From an uncultured bacterium (GTDB lineage Bacteria; Bacteroidota; Bacteroidia; Bacteroidales; Bacteroidaceae), in contig CALZMB010000003.1 in the NCBI GenBank assembly GCA_945788485.1, forward strand, positions 1 through 25,744: 25,744 bases of DNA, given 5' to 3'. Shown piece after piece: positions 7,780 through 16,093 of the stretch. How positions within the stretch are numbered: the stretch's first letter is position 1; every line of letters starts with the position of its first letter. A model generated the notes under the pieces. It was not told the DNA's origin. It saw only the letters and a program-made list of their open reading frames with translations, and did no database searches. The translations under genes were made by a program, and so were the position numbers.

Positions 7780-10296
7780 CTATTGTTTGAGTTGTACAAA
7801 GAGTTTGTCTAATGAGTTCTCGTCAGAGATGAGCACCTCGCGCGGCTTTGAACCCTGCGCTGCACCGACAATTCCGACACGTTCAATCTGATCCATCAGA
7901 CGTCCGGCACGGTTGTAGCCAATAGAGAACTTACGCTGTATGGCCGAAGTTGAGCCTTGGTTAGAATTGACAATGAATCGTGCCACCTCCTCGAACAGCG
8001 GGTCAAGGTCAGCAATAGACGAATCGCCTGGCGTACCGCTACCCATGCCGTCGTTGTCTGACGGAGGCTCTGGCAGTTGCATCGGCTGGCGCGGACCTGA
8101 CTGTTCGGCGATGTAAGCAGCAATCTGCTCAACCTCTGGCGTATCGACAAAGGCGCATTGAACGCGTACTGGTTCTGCACCATTGAGGAAGAGCATATCG
8201 CCACGTCCGACAAGCTGGTTGGCACCCGGACGGTCGAGGATGGTGCGCGAGTCTATCATCGCTCCGACACGGAATGCAATACGTCCCGGGAAGTTAGCCT
8301 TGATATTACCGGTGATGATGGTCGTTGTTGGACGTTGTGTCGCAATCACCATGTGTATGCCGACGGCACGTGCTAATTGGGCAATACGTGCAATAGGCAG
8401 CTCAACCTCTTTGCCGGCTGTCATGATAAGGTCGCCGAACTCGTCGATGACAACGACGACATACGGCATGAACTCATGTCCCATGGCCGGGTTGAGTTTG
8501 TGATTGAGGAATTTCTGGTTGTACTCTTTGATGTTGCGCGCTCCTGCGATTTTTAGCAGGTCGTAGCGTTTGTCCATCAAGACGCACAACGATTTCAGCG
8601 TGCGCACAACCTTTGTCACATCAGTGATGATCGGGTCCTCATCTTCGTCAACGGCGGCCATGAAATGGTCTGCTATAGGTCCATATACAGAGAACTCCAC
8701 TTTCTTCGGATCGACAAGCACAATCTTCAGTTCGTTCGGATGTTTCTTATATAAAAGAGAAGTGATGATTGCGTTCAGTCCTACAGACTTGCCCTGTCCT
8801 GTAGCGCCGGCAACGAGCAGGTGAGGCTGTTTTGCGAGGTCAATCATGAACACCTCGTTCGTTATCGTCTTGCCGAGTGCGATAGGCAGTTCCATCGTTG
8901 TCTCCTGGAATTTCTTCGAGTTCAGGATAGACTCCATCGAAACGATGCTCGGCTTGGCATTCGGCACCTCGATACCGATAGTGCCTTTTCCTGGAATTGG
9001 AGCGATGATACGTATTCCGAGAGCGGCAAGCGAGAGTGCGATGTCGTCTTCAAGTCCTCTGATTTTTGAGATGCGCACACCTTCTGCCGGTGTTATCTCA
9101 TAAAGAGTGATTGTAGGGCCGATTGTAGCTGTAATCTCTCTTATCTGCACGCCGAAAGAGTTGAGAACCTCTACAATACGCTTCTTGTTCGCTATCAGTT
9201 CTTCCTTGTCAATGATGGGTTTGTTGTCGTTATCGTATTTCTTCAGCAGCGACAGCGACGGGAATTTATATGACAAGAAAGGCTCGCGCGGATTGATTGG
9301 AGTATTCATGTCGTAGTGCGCAGAGACGGTTTTTCCCTTTGCATGTTCGTCAGAAACACCTTCTATTATGTTGATGTCTAAGTCTTGCGTTCCTTTGCTG
9401 CCTTCCGCATCCATGCCTTCTTCAGCGGGGGTGTCTGGTGTGAGTTGTATGATTTCGCCCGTTGCTTCGTCAATATTTGTAATGCAGTCGGTGTCTTCTG
9501 AATTATCTGGTTCAGAGAATGTCGCGATGCCGTTGTCGAACGACACTGTCTGAGCCGCAGGGTCTTCATAGTTGTTGTTCTGGTGCGAGGTGATAATATC
9601 CTCGTTGTCGTTCTCTATGATGCGCAGTTTCACTTTGCTTGACAAATAATCAATTGGATTCAGAAGATGACGTATGAAGGCTATCGTCTCTGAAGACAGA
9701 TAAGTCAAGAACGTTATAGCGACTATGCTGAGCACAGCCAATAAGCCGGGCGAACCGATTATGCCCTCAAGATACTGGCAGCACATCTCGCCATGTTTCC
9801 CGCCAGGATTGTATATCTGGTCGCCCATGATAGGCGTGAGGAACTTGGCCGATGTGACAGAAAACCACACCATTGTTATCATCGTTCCCATGAACCATTT
9901 CAACAGATTCACGTCGTAAGCCTTAATTAGCTTAAATGAAGCGAGAACGAGGAAGAAAGGTATGAAAAACGCTGCGATACCGAAGCACTGAGTGATGAGG
10001 AGATGGCTGACCAATGCTCCAAGCGAACCGCAAAGATTCTGGAAAAGATGGCTCGAAGAAAACAGTTCTCCCGGACGAAGTTGTATGACAAGACTTTGGT
10101 CTGCTTCTCCGGTAGAGAAGAAACTTATCATGGCACACAAGAGAAGAATTGAGATGCAGAGCAATATGATACCAACGACAAAATCAATCTTTTCGTTATG
10201 TACAACGCCGCTTATCCCGAACACTTCGGCAAATGATTTCCTTTTTGTATCCTGTTTCTTGGCTGTTTTCGTATTTTGTCTGTTTTGTTTACGCAT
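7780..10296 (-). CDS. ftsK: FtsK/SpoIIIE family DNA translocase
   Basis: Septum-located, membrane-anchored hexameric DNA pump that moves chromosome ends apart and activates XerCD recombination at dif during division. The 838-residue product starts with a basic cytoplasmic tail (MRKQNRQ...), has about four transmembrane segments (roughly 38-60, 104-123, 133-155, 183-207), an acidic linker (about 225-330) and the motor: Walker A GATGQGKS at 497-504, Walker B VVVVIDEFGD at 613-622, and IATQRP at 651-656. The winged-helix gamma domain (about 764-825, DPLFEEVARFIV through SKPREVLI) reads polar DNA sequences. I place the start at 10296; the open frame reaches 10431, but those 45 extra codons run up to the promoter-like element at 10436-10443 and lack family resemblance. 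Upstream is the divergent exonuclease operon; downstream is the lolA-like gene. Confidence 0.97.
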   Translation of the reverse strand: MRKQNRQNTKTAKKQDTKRKSFAEVFGISGVVHNEKIDFVVGIILLCISILLLCAMISFFSTGEADQSLVIQLRPGELFSSSHLFQNLCGSLGALVSHLLITQCFGIAAFFIPFFLVLASFKLIKAYDVNLLKWFMGTMITMVWFSVTSAKFLTPIMGDQIYNPGGKHGEMCCQYLEGIIGSPGLLAVLSIVAITFLTYLSSETIAFIRHLLNPIDYLSSKVKLRIIENDNEDIITSHQNNNYEDPAAQTVSFDNGIATFSEPDNSEDTDCITNIDEATGEIIQLTPDTPAEEGMDAEGSKGTQDLDINIIEGVSDEHAKGKTVSAHYDMNTPINPREPFLSYKFPSLSLLKKYDNDNKPIIDKEELIANKKRIVEVLNSFGVQIREITATIGPTITLYEITPAEGVRISKIRGLEDDIALSLAALGIRIIAPIPGKGTIGIEVPNAKPSIVSMESILNSKKFQETTMELPIALGKTITNEVFMIDLAKQPHLLVAGATGQGKSVGLNAIITSLLYKKHPNELKIVLVDPKKVEFSVYGPIADHFMAAVDEDEDPIITDVTKVVRTLKSLCVLMDKRYDLLKIAGARNIKEYNQKFLNHKLNPAMGHEFMPYVVVVIDEFGDLIMTAGKEVELPIARIAQLARAVGIHMVIATQRPTTTIITGNIKANFPGRIAFRVGAMIDSRTILDRPGANQLVGRGDMLFLNGAEPVRVQCAFVDTPEVEQIAAYIAEQSGPRQPMQLPEPPSDNDGMGSGTPGDSSIADLDPLFEEVARFIVNSNQGSTSAIQRKFSIGYNRAGRLMDQIERVGIVGAAQGSKPREVLISDENSLDKLFVQLKQ

Positions 10297-10435
10297 CGTG
10301 GATTGATTTTCTTGTTTCTGAAACGTATGATCTGGGTGCAGGCAGCTGACTGTCAATGCAGAAAATATACTCTCAATCATGTCAAACGCAAACTTCACGA
10401 TTGCAATATGACAATATGAAACATATTTCAAAATG

Positions 10436-10443
10436 CAAAAGTA
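10436..10443 (-). promoter_or_regulatory. Bacteroidota-type -7 element for ftsK
   Basis: The minus strand reads TACTTTTG followed by CA, matching the TAnnTTTG -7 consensus of the Bacteroidota housekeeping sigma factor. No clean TTTG -33 element is present at the usual distance. Transcription would start near 10430, supporting the ftsK start at 10296 rather than 10431. Confidence 0.6.
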
Positions 10444-10487
10444 AATGAAAAAAATCAGAAACGTGTAGTTTTTTTCATTTTTTTTAT

Positions 10488-10495
10488 TAATTTTG
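10488..10495 (+). promoter_or_regulatory. Bacteroidota-type -7 element for the exonuclease operon
   Basis: The plus strand reads TAATTTTG followed by CA, a match to TAnnTTTG. The region at the expected -33 position is a T-rich run without a clear TTTG. It would give a leader of about 140 bases before the exonuclease ATG at 10641 and probably drives the exonuclease, rlmI-like and tilS genes. Confidence 0.55.
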
Positions 10496-10640
10496 CAAAT
10501 TGTATCGTCAACTATTGCGATAAGTCAGAACAATCATGATGTTGAACAAAAGTATGGGCGGACATATTGCCACTTTTCTTTCATGAAATGTGAGTTGAAG
10601 AGACTGGCAAACAACATTATGGTTACAGAAAATCTGGAAG

Positions 10641-11303
10641 ATGAAAAAACATTTAGTAAACAAATTTGACAAAAAGATGCTGCCTTCGCTGCCGCGGGTG
10701 TTGTACGAAGGAAAGATTATTGTCGTGATTACGGAAGCGGTGGCAGAGAAAGCTGTGGATTTCCTTCTCTCGCACAGTATTTTGGGAATAGACACTGAAA
10801 CCCGGCCATGTTTCTCAAAAGGAAGGCAGAACAAGGTTGCACTCTTGCAGGTGGCCACGCATAACGACTGTTTCCTGTTCAGACTCAACCATTTGAATAA
10901 TTCGCCTGCCGTAAAAAGGCTGCTCGAAGACAAAAATGTGCTGAAAGTGGGCCTGTCACTGCATGACGACATCAACTCTCTGAGCAAGAGATTCACGTTC
11001 AAACCGGGGTTTTTCATCGATCTGCAGGACATCATGAAAGAATTAGGCGTCGAAGACCTAAGCCTCGCGAAGCTGTACGCAAATCTCTTCGGAATGAAAA
11101 TCTCCAAGCGTGAGCAACTGTCAAACTGGGAGGCTGATGTCTTGTCCGAGAAACAGAAACGTTATGCAGCAACAGATGCGTGGGCATGCATCAATCTTTA
11201 CGAGGAATATCTGAGGCTGAAAGAGACTAATGACTATGAACTTGAAATTGTCCCTTCGCCCGCCCCACCCGCTGAGAAATCATCTACCGTCGATTTTTTA
11301 TAA
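10641..11303 (+). CDS. DEDDy-type 3'-5' exonuclease (RNase D / WRN-like)
   Basis: DnaQ-fold 3'-5' exonuclease of the kind found in RNase D and the WRN exonuclease domain, stand-alone here (220 residues, no HRDC domain). Seen: ExoI motif GIDTET with Asp51 and Glu53, ExoII region VGLSLHDDINSL with Asp109/Asp110, and ExoIII motif YAATDAWA with Tyr175 and Asp179, so all four acidic positions and the Tyr of the DEDDy subclass are present. KVALLQVAT at 65-73 and LSNWEADVLSEKQ at 160-172 are typical of this Bacteroidales family. Without an HRDC domain, it cannot be said whether RNA or DNA is the substrate. It ends seven bases before the rlmI-like gene, so the two are very likely co-transcribed. Confidence 0.92.
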   Translation: MKKHLVNKFDKKMLPSLPRVLYEGKIIVVITEAVAEKAVDFLLSHSILGIDTETRPCFSKGRQNKVALLQVATHNDCFLFRLNHLNNSPAVKRLLEDKNVLKVGLSLHDDINSLSKRFTFKPGFFIDLQDIMKELGVEDLSLAKLYANLFGMKISKREQLSNWEADVLSEKQKRYAATDAWACINLYEEYLRLKETNDYELEIVPSPAPPAEKSSTVDFL

Positions 11304-11310
11304 AAGAAAT

Positions 11311-12525
11311 ATGTACCAAACCATAACACTGAAAAAGGGAAAAGAAGAATCCCTAAAACGTTTCCATCCATGGGTCTTCTCCGGCGCAATAGCCAGTCTC
11401 GCCACCGACATAGCTGAAGGTGAGATTGTCAGGGTTGTTGACGCAACGGGGAAGTTTATCGCTCTCGGACACTACCAGATTGGCAGCATCAGCGTCAGAG
11501 TGTTGTCGTTCGATGACACCGAAATAGATTCTTACTTCTGGTATAAGAAGCTCGAAACAGCATATCAAGTGCGCAGAGACATCGGTCTGGCAGACAGTGC
11601 CACGAACAACACTTACCGTCTGGTTCACGGCGAAGGCGACGGACTGCCAGGTCTTGTCATCGACTGCTATGGCACTACAGCCGTCGTACAGGCACATTCT
11701 GTCGGCATGCACTATGCACGAACAGACGTCGCGGAAGCATTGAAACGTGTATTGGGAGAGAAGCTGCAGAACGTCTATTACAAGAGCGAGACTACACTGC
11801 CATACAAAGCCCGGCTTGCTGACGAAGACGAGGGAAACATGATGACTGAAAGTCTGAAGAACGGTTTCCTTCTCGGCGGATGCAACGACAACACGGCGAT
11901 GGAGAACGGGCTGCTCTTCCATGTCGATTGGCTGCACGGACAGAAGACTGGATTTTTCATCGACCAAAGAGAAAACCGCATGCTTCTCGAGAGATACGCC
12001 AAAGGAAAGAGTGTGCTGAATATGTTCTGCTATACAGGAGGCTTCTCTGTCTATGCCATGCGTGGCGGCGCAAAAACTGTCCATTCGGTCGATAGTTCGG
12101 CAAAGGCGATACAACTCACCAACGACAACATATCGCTGAATTTCCCCGACGACAGCAGACATGAGTCATTCTGTGAAGACGCTTTCAAATATCTCGATCG
12201 CGAGGGAGACAAATACGATGTTATCATCCTCGACCCTCCGGCATTCGCAAAACACCGTGCCGCCCTGCGTAACGCCCTGAAAGGCTACACACGTCTGAAC
12301 GTGAAAGCTTTCGAGAGAATAAAACCGGGTGGAATACTCTTCACATTCTCTTGCTCGCAGGTAGTGACGAAAGACAATTTCCGCAATGCCGTCTTCACCG
12401 CTGCCGCACAGGCGAAGCGTTCGGTGCGAATACTTCATCAGCTTCACCAACCTGCCGACCACCCTATCAACATCTATCATCCTGAAGGCGAATACCTGAA
12501 AGGACTTGTTCTCTACGTGGAATAA
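11311..12525 (+). CDS. RlmI-like class I SAM-dependent rRNA (cytosine-C5) methyltransferase
   Basis: Predicted 23S rRNA m5C methyltransferase related to Escherichia coli RlmI (YccW). The 404-residue product has an N-terminal PUA domain (about 1-80, with RFHPWVFSGAI at 17-27), then a central EEHEE-type segment and a Rossmann methyltransferase domain: GQKTGFFIDQREN, SAM motif VLNMFCYTGGFSVYA and motif IV DVIILDPPAF, followed by GGILFTFSCSQ, which carries the candidate nucleophilic Cys. I start it at ATG 11311, where MYQTITLKKGKE opens the PUA domain; an upstream in-frame start inside the exonuclease gene would add 27 residues of unrelated sequence. It sits between the exonuclease and tilS. Target specificity in Bacteroidota is inferred. 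Confidence 0.93.
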   Translation: MYQTITLKKGKEESLKRFHPWVFSGAIASLATDIAEGEIVRVVDATGKFIALGHYQIGSISVRVLSFDDTEIDSYFWYKKLETAYQVRRDIGLADSATNNTYRLVHGEGDGLPGLVIDCYGTTAVVQAHSVGMHYARTDVAEALKRVLGEKLQNVYYKSETTLPYKARLADEDEGNMMTESLKNGFLLGGCNDNTAMENGLLFHVDWLHGQKTGFFIDQRENRMLLERYAKGKSVLNMFCYTGGFSVYAMRGGAKTVHSVDSSAKAIQLTNDNISLNFPDDSRHESFCEDAFKYLDREGDKYDVIILDPPAFAKHRAALRNALKGYTRLNVKAFERIKPGGILFTFSCSQVVTKDNFRNAVFTAAAQAKRSVRILHQLHQPADHPINIYHPEGEYLKGLVLYVE

Positions 12526-12557
12526 CGCCATCAAACTGAATGATTCTCTCTGTCACC

Positions 12558-13892
12558 ATGCTTCATAAAGTATCGAAATTCATCGACCTGCACCACTTGT
12601 TAAAGAAAGACGCGCTTCATCTTGCCGCCCTTTCAGGAGGAGCGGACAGCGTAGCTTTATTGCAAGTGCTGCTGAGTCTCGGATATAAAGTGGAAGCTGT
12701 ACATTGCAATTTCCATCTGAGAGGTGAAGAGAGCGACAGAGACGAGACATTCTGCCGTGAGTTATGCGACAGCCTGCACGTCAGGCTGCATATCGCGCAT
12801 TTTGATACCCTCGCCTACAGCAAGCTGCATCGTGTTAGCATTGAGATGGCGGCACGAAACCTTCGCTACAGCTATTTCCACAGACTGGCGGAAGACATCG
12901 GCGCTGAAGATATATGCGTCGCACACCATAAAGACGACAACGCCGAAACGGTGCTCATGAACCTCGTCAGGGGAACAGGAGCGAACGGACTGAGCGGGAT
13001 ACATCCAAAGAACGGCAGGATAGTGCGCCCCTTGCTGTGTGTAAGCAGGCAAGAGATTCTCGGCTATCTTCAGGAAAACGGACAGGTTTTCGTCACAGAC
13101 AGCTCTAACCTCGTGGATGACGTGAAACGCAACAAGGTGCGCCTGAATGTCATGCCGCTGCTGAAAGAGATGAACCCTTCTGTCATTGATGCAATAAACG
13201 TGACAGCCGAACGCCTCACCGACATCATGCCGCTGCTGAAAGAGGCGACTGAAAGATATGTCTCGGATATCGCCGTCTATGACAAAAAAGGCGGCGTGGA
13301 GCTTGACATTCACAAACTGCTGTCTTCTCCTTCGCCAAAGCATATTCTTTACACCATTCTTGAGCAATATAATTGCCCTTCGAACGTTATAAAAGAAATA
13401 GCCGAAAGGCTGAACTCAAGAACAGGTGCCGGATGGAGCTTCGCAAACCACATCGCTGTCATCGACAGGGGGAAACTCATCGTCTCTGAACGGCCTGTAC
13501 CGCAACGCCCGATGAAACTACATATCTGCGGGAAATACATCCTTGCAAATGGCGACGCGCTTGTCATAGAAACCGTTAAACGCCGCGATATGGCTTCACT
13601 CAGACAACCGGCATCCATCGCATTGCTCGACGCTGACAATGTGAAGATGCCACTCCTTTTACGTAGGGTGGAAGAAGGAGACAGATTCACACCGTTCGGC
13701 ATGAAAGGCACAAAGCTCGTCAGCGATTTCCTCACTGACATGAAGATGCCGCTGCATCTGAAACAACAGCAACTGTGCCTGCTCGATGCTTCTGGACATA
13801 TCGTGTGGATTGTCGGACATAGAATATCCGACAGATGTAAGATCACTGCCGAGACAAAACAGATATTGAAGATGACTTTCGTCCCGGATTAA
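12558..13892 (+). CDS. tilS: tRNA(Ile) lysidine synthetase
   Basis: Converts the wobble cytidine of tRNA-Ile(CAU) to lysidine using ATP and lysine, an essential step for AUA decoding. The PP-loop signature SGGADS is at residues 26-31 (start at 12558), followed by CNFHLRGEESDRDE, the ARNLRYSYFHRL segment and AHHKDDNAETVLMNLVRGTG. The middle holds a VKRNKVRLNVMPLL segment, and the C-terminal TilS domain shows RRVEEGDRFTPFGMKGTKLVSDFL. Length 444 is normal for Bacteroidales. The first in-frame ATG is 12540, 14 bases after the rlmI-like stop; I prefer ATG 12558 because family members begin with MLxKV just before the helix preceding the PP-loop, but 12540 remains possible. It is the third gene of the plus-strand operon. 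Confidence 0.96.
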   Translation: MLHKVSKFIDLHHLLKKDALHLAALSGGADSVALLQVLLSLGYKVEAVHCNFHLRGEESDRDETFCRELCDSLHVRLHIAHFDTLAYSKLHRVSIEMAARNLRYSYFHRLAEDIGAEDICVAHHKDDNAETVLMNLVRGTGANGLSGIHPKNGRIVRPLLCVSRQEILGYLQENGQVFVTDSSNLVDDVKRNKVRLNVMPLLKEMNPSVIDAINVTAERLTDIMPLLKEATERYVSDIAVYDKKGGVELDIHKLLSSPSPKHILYTILEQYNCPSNVIKEIAERLNSRTGAGWSFANHIAVIDRGKLIVSERPVPQRPMKLHICGKYILANGDALVIETVKRRDMASLRQPASIALLDADNVKMPLLLRRVEEGDRFTPFGMKGTKLVSDFLTDMKMPLHLKQQQLCLLDASGHIVWIVGHRISDRCKITAETKQILKMTFVPD

Positions 13893-13955
13893 AAATCTCG
13901 TATGATGCTTTCACTGCCGTTCATTGCAAAAAAACACCGAATTGACCGATAATAT

Positions 13956-15446
13956 ATGACAGGAAATCAGAAGAAACATCTGTGCCGCGCTCTTTTGCGA
14001 CACATGGCTTACACTACGCTCTCGTGCTTAGTGCTAACGCTATGTGCCTGCTCCGACTACGAGACCTTCACGACATCACCCAACGACAGACTGACATTTT
14101 CCGCTGACACGATATCTCTTGACACCATTTTCTCGCAAGTGCCTTCTTCAACCCGCACCTTCTGGGTGTATAACAAGAACAAGGATGCAATCAGATGCAC
14201 AAACATAAAGCTTGAGAAAGGCAACCAGACCGGCTTCCGCGTCAATGTCAACGGCATCTTCCTCGGCGAATCGCAAGGTTATCAGATTTTTGACGAAGAC
14301 ATCTTCGGAGGTGACAGCATCAGGGTATATGTTGAGCTGACATCTCCCAAGAACGGTGGCAAAGAGCCGTTGATGGTGAAAGATAATCTCGTCTTCACGC
14401 TCGAAAGCGGTGAGAGACAACAAATCGAACTGAAAGCGTGGTCGTGGGACGCTAATCTCCTCACCAATCCTGTCATAGAAAACGATGTGGTGCTCGACAT
14501 CTCGTCGCCTACCGTCATCTATGGCAGTCTCACAGTGAAAGAGGGCGCATGCCTTACTCTTCCTCCAGGCACGACACTCTATATGCACGACAAAGCCGTG
14601 ATAGATGTCTTTGGCAGACTGCTGTGCAGCGGCGAGAAAGACAACGAAGTGACGATAAGGGGCGACCGCCTCGACAGGATGTTCGACTATCTGCCGTACG
14701 ACGGTGTGAGCGGGCAGTGGGGCGGCATCGTATTGCACGAGAGCAGCTACGACAACATCATACGTTACACAGACGTACACGCTGCGACAGACGCGATAGT
14801 ATGCGATTCTGCCGATACCGCACGCCAGAAACTCACACTCTCTCATTCTACAGTACATAACAACAAAGGCTTTGGCATAAAATCTGACAACTGCAAAATA
14901 ACGATAGAAAACTCCGTCATCTCAAACTCTCTCTCTGACTGCATCGCCCTATACGGCGGCAACGCTACGATAAACAACACTACCATTGCGCAGTTCTATC
15001 CCTTTGACGCCAACAGAGGCTTCGCCCTGTTTCTTTCAGACAAGATGAACGATTCGCAACGTGGCATACCATCTGTATATGTCAACAACTCCATCCTCAC
15101 AGGTTATGGCGAGAACTGTCTCGGCATCTTCATTCCAGACAGCATCGAAACGGACTGCCATTTCGACCACTGTCTGCTCAGAACACCGAAAACAGAGATT
15201 GACACGACAAAGACGACAGCCTGCATTTTTGAGGAGATTGACGACACGACCTCTGCCGGATGGAAGAATTTCGCAAAAGTGGATATCGAACTCCTGCAAT
15301 ATGATTTCTCACTCTCGCAGAAGTCGGCTGCCGTTGATGCTGCCGACAAGGCGACATCTCTGCCTGACGACCGTAAAGGCAATCCGCGCGACGACATGCC
15401 TGATATGGGTTGCTACGAGTTGAAAAAAGAATCTGAAGAAAAATAA
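13956..15446 (+). CDS. Lipoprotein with right-handed parallel beta-helix, unknown function
   Basis: Predicted outer-membrane or surface lipoprotein of 496 residues. The N-terminus has a basic stretch, a hydrophobic core and lipobox LCAC with Cys32; the next residues, SDYE, are acidic like Bacteroidota surface-export signals. An N-terminal beta-sandwich-like region (about 40-170, with SADTISLDTIFSQVPSS) precedes a beta-helix region (about 175-420): ISSPTVIYGSLTVKEGACLT, DVFGRLLCSGEKDN, GGIVLHES, YTDVHAATDAI and repeated asparagine-rich turns such as ITIENSVISNS and ATINNTTI. The end, DDMPDMGCYE, is the closing motif common to this class. The fold suggests polysaccharide binding or lyase-like activity, but I see no catalytic motif to name. 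It lies 63 bases after tilS and 21 before cdd, so it may be co-transcribed with both. Confidence 0.85.
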   Translation: MTGNQKKHLCRALLRHMAYTTLSCLVLTLCACSDYETFTTSPNDRLTFSADTISLDTIFSQVPSSTRTFWVYNKNKDAIRCTNIKLEKGNQTGFRVNVNGIFLGESQGYQIFDEDIFGGDSIRVYVELTSPKNGGKEPLMVKDNLVFTLESGERQQIELKAWSWDANLLTNPVIENDVVLDISSPTVIYGSLTVKEGACLTLPPGTTLYMHDKAVIDVFGRLLCSGEKDNEVTIRGDRLDRMFDYLPYDGVSGQWGGIVLHESSYDNIIRYTDVHAATDAIVCDSADTARQKLTLSHSTVHNNKGFGIKSDNCKITIENSVISNSLSDCIALYGGNATINNTTIAQFYPFDANRGFALFLSDKMNDSQRGIPSVYVNNSILTGYGENCLGIFIPDSIETDCHFDHCLLRTPKTEIDTTKTTACIFEEIDDTTSAGWKNFAKVDIELLQYDFSLSQKSAAVDAADKATSLPDDRKGNPRDDMPDMGCYELKKESEEK

Positions 15447-15467
15447 CTGCCATAACTATAAACCATC

Positions 15468-15953
15468 ATGAAAACAATAGACCTAAGCATCAAAATAAAG
15501 ATGTGCCAGATGGACGAGCTGAAACCTGACGAGCAGCAACTCGTCAAAAAAGCGGTGGATGCGACCGCACACTCCTACTCGCCCTACTCACACTTCAGCG
15601 TTGGGGCATGCGTCAGACTTGAAGACGGGACTATGATTATCGGGGCAAACCAAGAGAACTCTGCCTTCCCCGTCGGCTTGTGCGCTGAGCGTACAGCAAT
15701 CTTTGCAGCTCAGGCGCAACATCCGGAACTTGCCATTACTGACATTGCCATAGCGGCAAAGAACGTTGAAGGCAAACTTGTGAAGAAACCTGTCTCACCA
15801 TGCGGATCGTGCAGGCAGGTGATACTTGAGATGGAAGAACGCTACAAACGCCCTGTGCGCATATTCTTGTATGGTACAGAAGGCGTGTATGTCGTGGATT
15901 CTGTCAAGGACATGCTTCCACTGTGTTTCATCGGTGAAGACATGTGCGGATAG
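15468..15953 (+). CDS. cdd: Cytidine deaminase
   Basis: Hydrolytic deamination of cytidine and deoxycytidine to (deoxy)uridine in pyrimidine salvage. The 161-residue product shows the zinc site CAERTA with Cys72 and catalytic Glu74, and PCGSCRQ with zinc ligands Cys112 and Cys115. SYSPYSHFSVGA at 36-47 and GANQENSAFP at 59-68 are the substrate-binding segments. Length fits the short homotetrameric class, with an N-terminal extension of about 15 residues. An internal ATG (Met15, before DELKPDEQQ) could be the real start. It is downstream of the beta-helix lipoprotein and followed by a hairpin that overlaps its stop codon. Confidence 0.97.
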   Translation: MKTIDLSIKIKMCQMDELKPDEQQLVKKAVDATAHSYSPYSHFSVGACVRLEDGTMIIGANQENSAFPVGLCAERTAIFAAQAQHPELAITDIAIAAKNVEGKLVKKPVSPCGSCRQVILEMEERYKRPVRIFLYGTEGVYVVDSVKDMLPLCFIGEDMCG

Positions 15954-15992
15954 AGAATATTCATTCAGAGGTGCGTGCTGAATTATCCGCAC
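15944..15992 (+). terminator. Hairpin overlapping the cdd stop codon, possible terminator
   Basis: GTGCGGATA at 15944-15952 pairs exactly with TATCCGCAC at 15984-15992, and ATTCAG (15963-15968) pairs with CTGAAT (15978-15983) on top, with a 9-base loop and a 10-base one-sided bulge. The left arm includes the cdd stop. No T run follows, so it may stop transcription weakly, protect the 3' end, or be incidental. The rest of the 140-base gap to the next gene shows no clear promoter. Confidence 0.45.
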
Positions 15993-16093
15993 GTCATTAA
16001 GAGTGTATATGTAAGCTCTTCACCCATTGCTATAATCAGATATGTTTTTCAATTTCATACAACCTGACTTTTGAAGAAAACAACAATAGATAA

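Larger units (their letters stand above)
10297..10640. other. Divergent intergenic region between ftsK and the exonuclease gene
   Basis: This 344-base stretch holds two opposed TAnnTTTG elements about 45 bases apart, leaving leaders of about 130 to 140 bases on each side. The middle (10444-10490) is very AT-rich, with long T and A runs. I see no array of the octamer family and no tRNA or known riboswitch fold. Two tiny ATG-started frames lie in the plus-strand leader (10536-10586 and 10583-10669, overlapping by ATGA); they are not supported beyond being open. Confidence 0.6.

Noticed and set aside
10297..10431. 45-codon N-terminal extension of ftsK
   Set aside because: It would start next to the -7 element, leaving almost no leader, and the sequence lacks FtsK resemblance; the basic MRKQNRQ start at 10296 is typical.
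10536..10669. Two tiny overlapping ORFs (16 and 28 codons) in the exonuclease leader, joined by ATGA
   Set aside because: Too short and without recognisable sequence; the second overlaps the exonuclease start. A leader peptide cannot be excluded but is not supported.
11353..12162. Long open frame on the minus strand (269 codons)
   Set aside because: Antisense shadow of the rlmI-like gene, whose motifs are complete; no recognisable domain in the antisense frame.
14148..14858. Long open frame on the minus strand (236 codons)
   Set aside because: Antisense shadow of the beta-helix lipoprotein gene with no domain or plausible start context.
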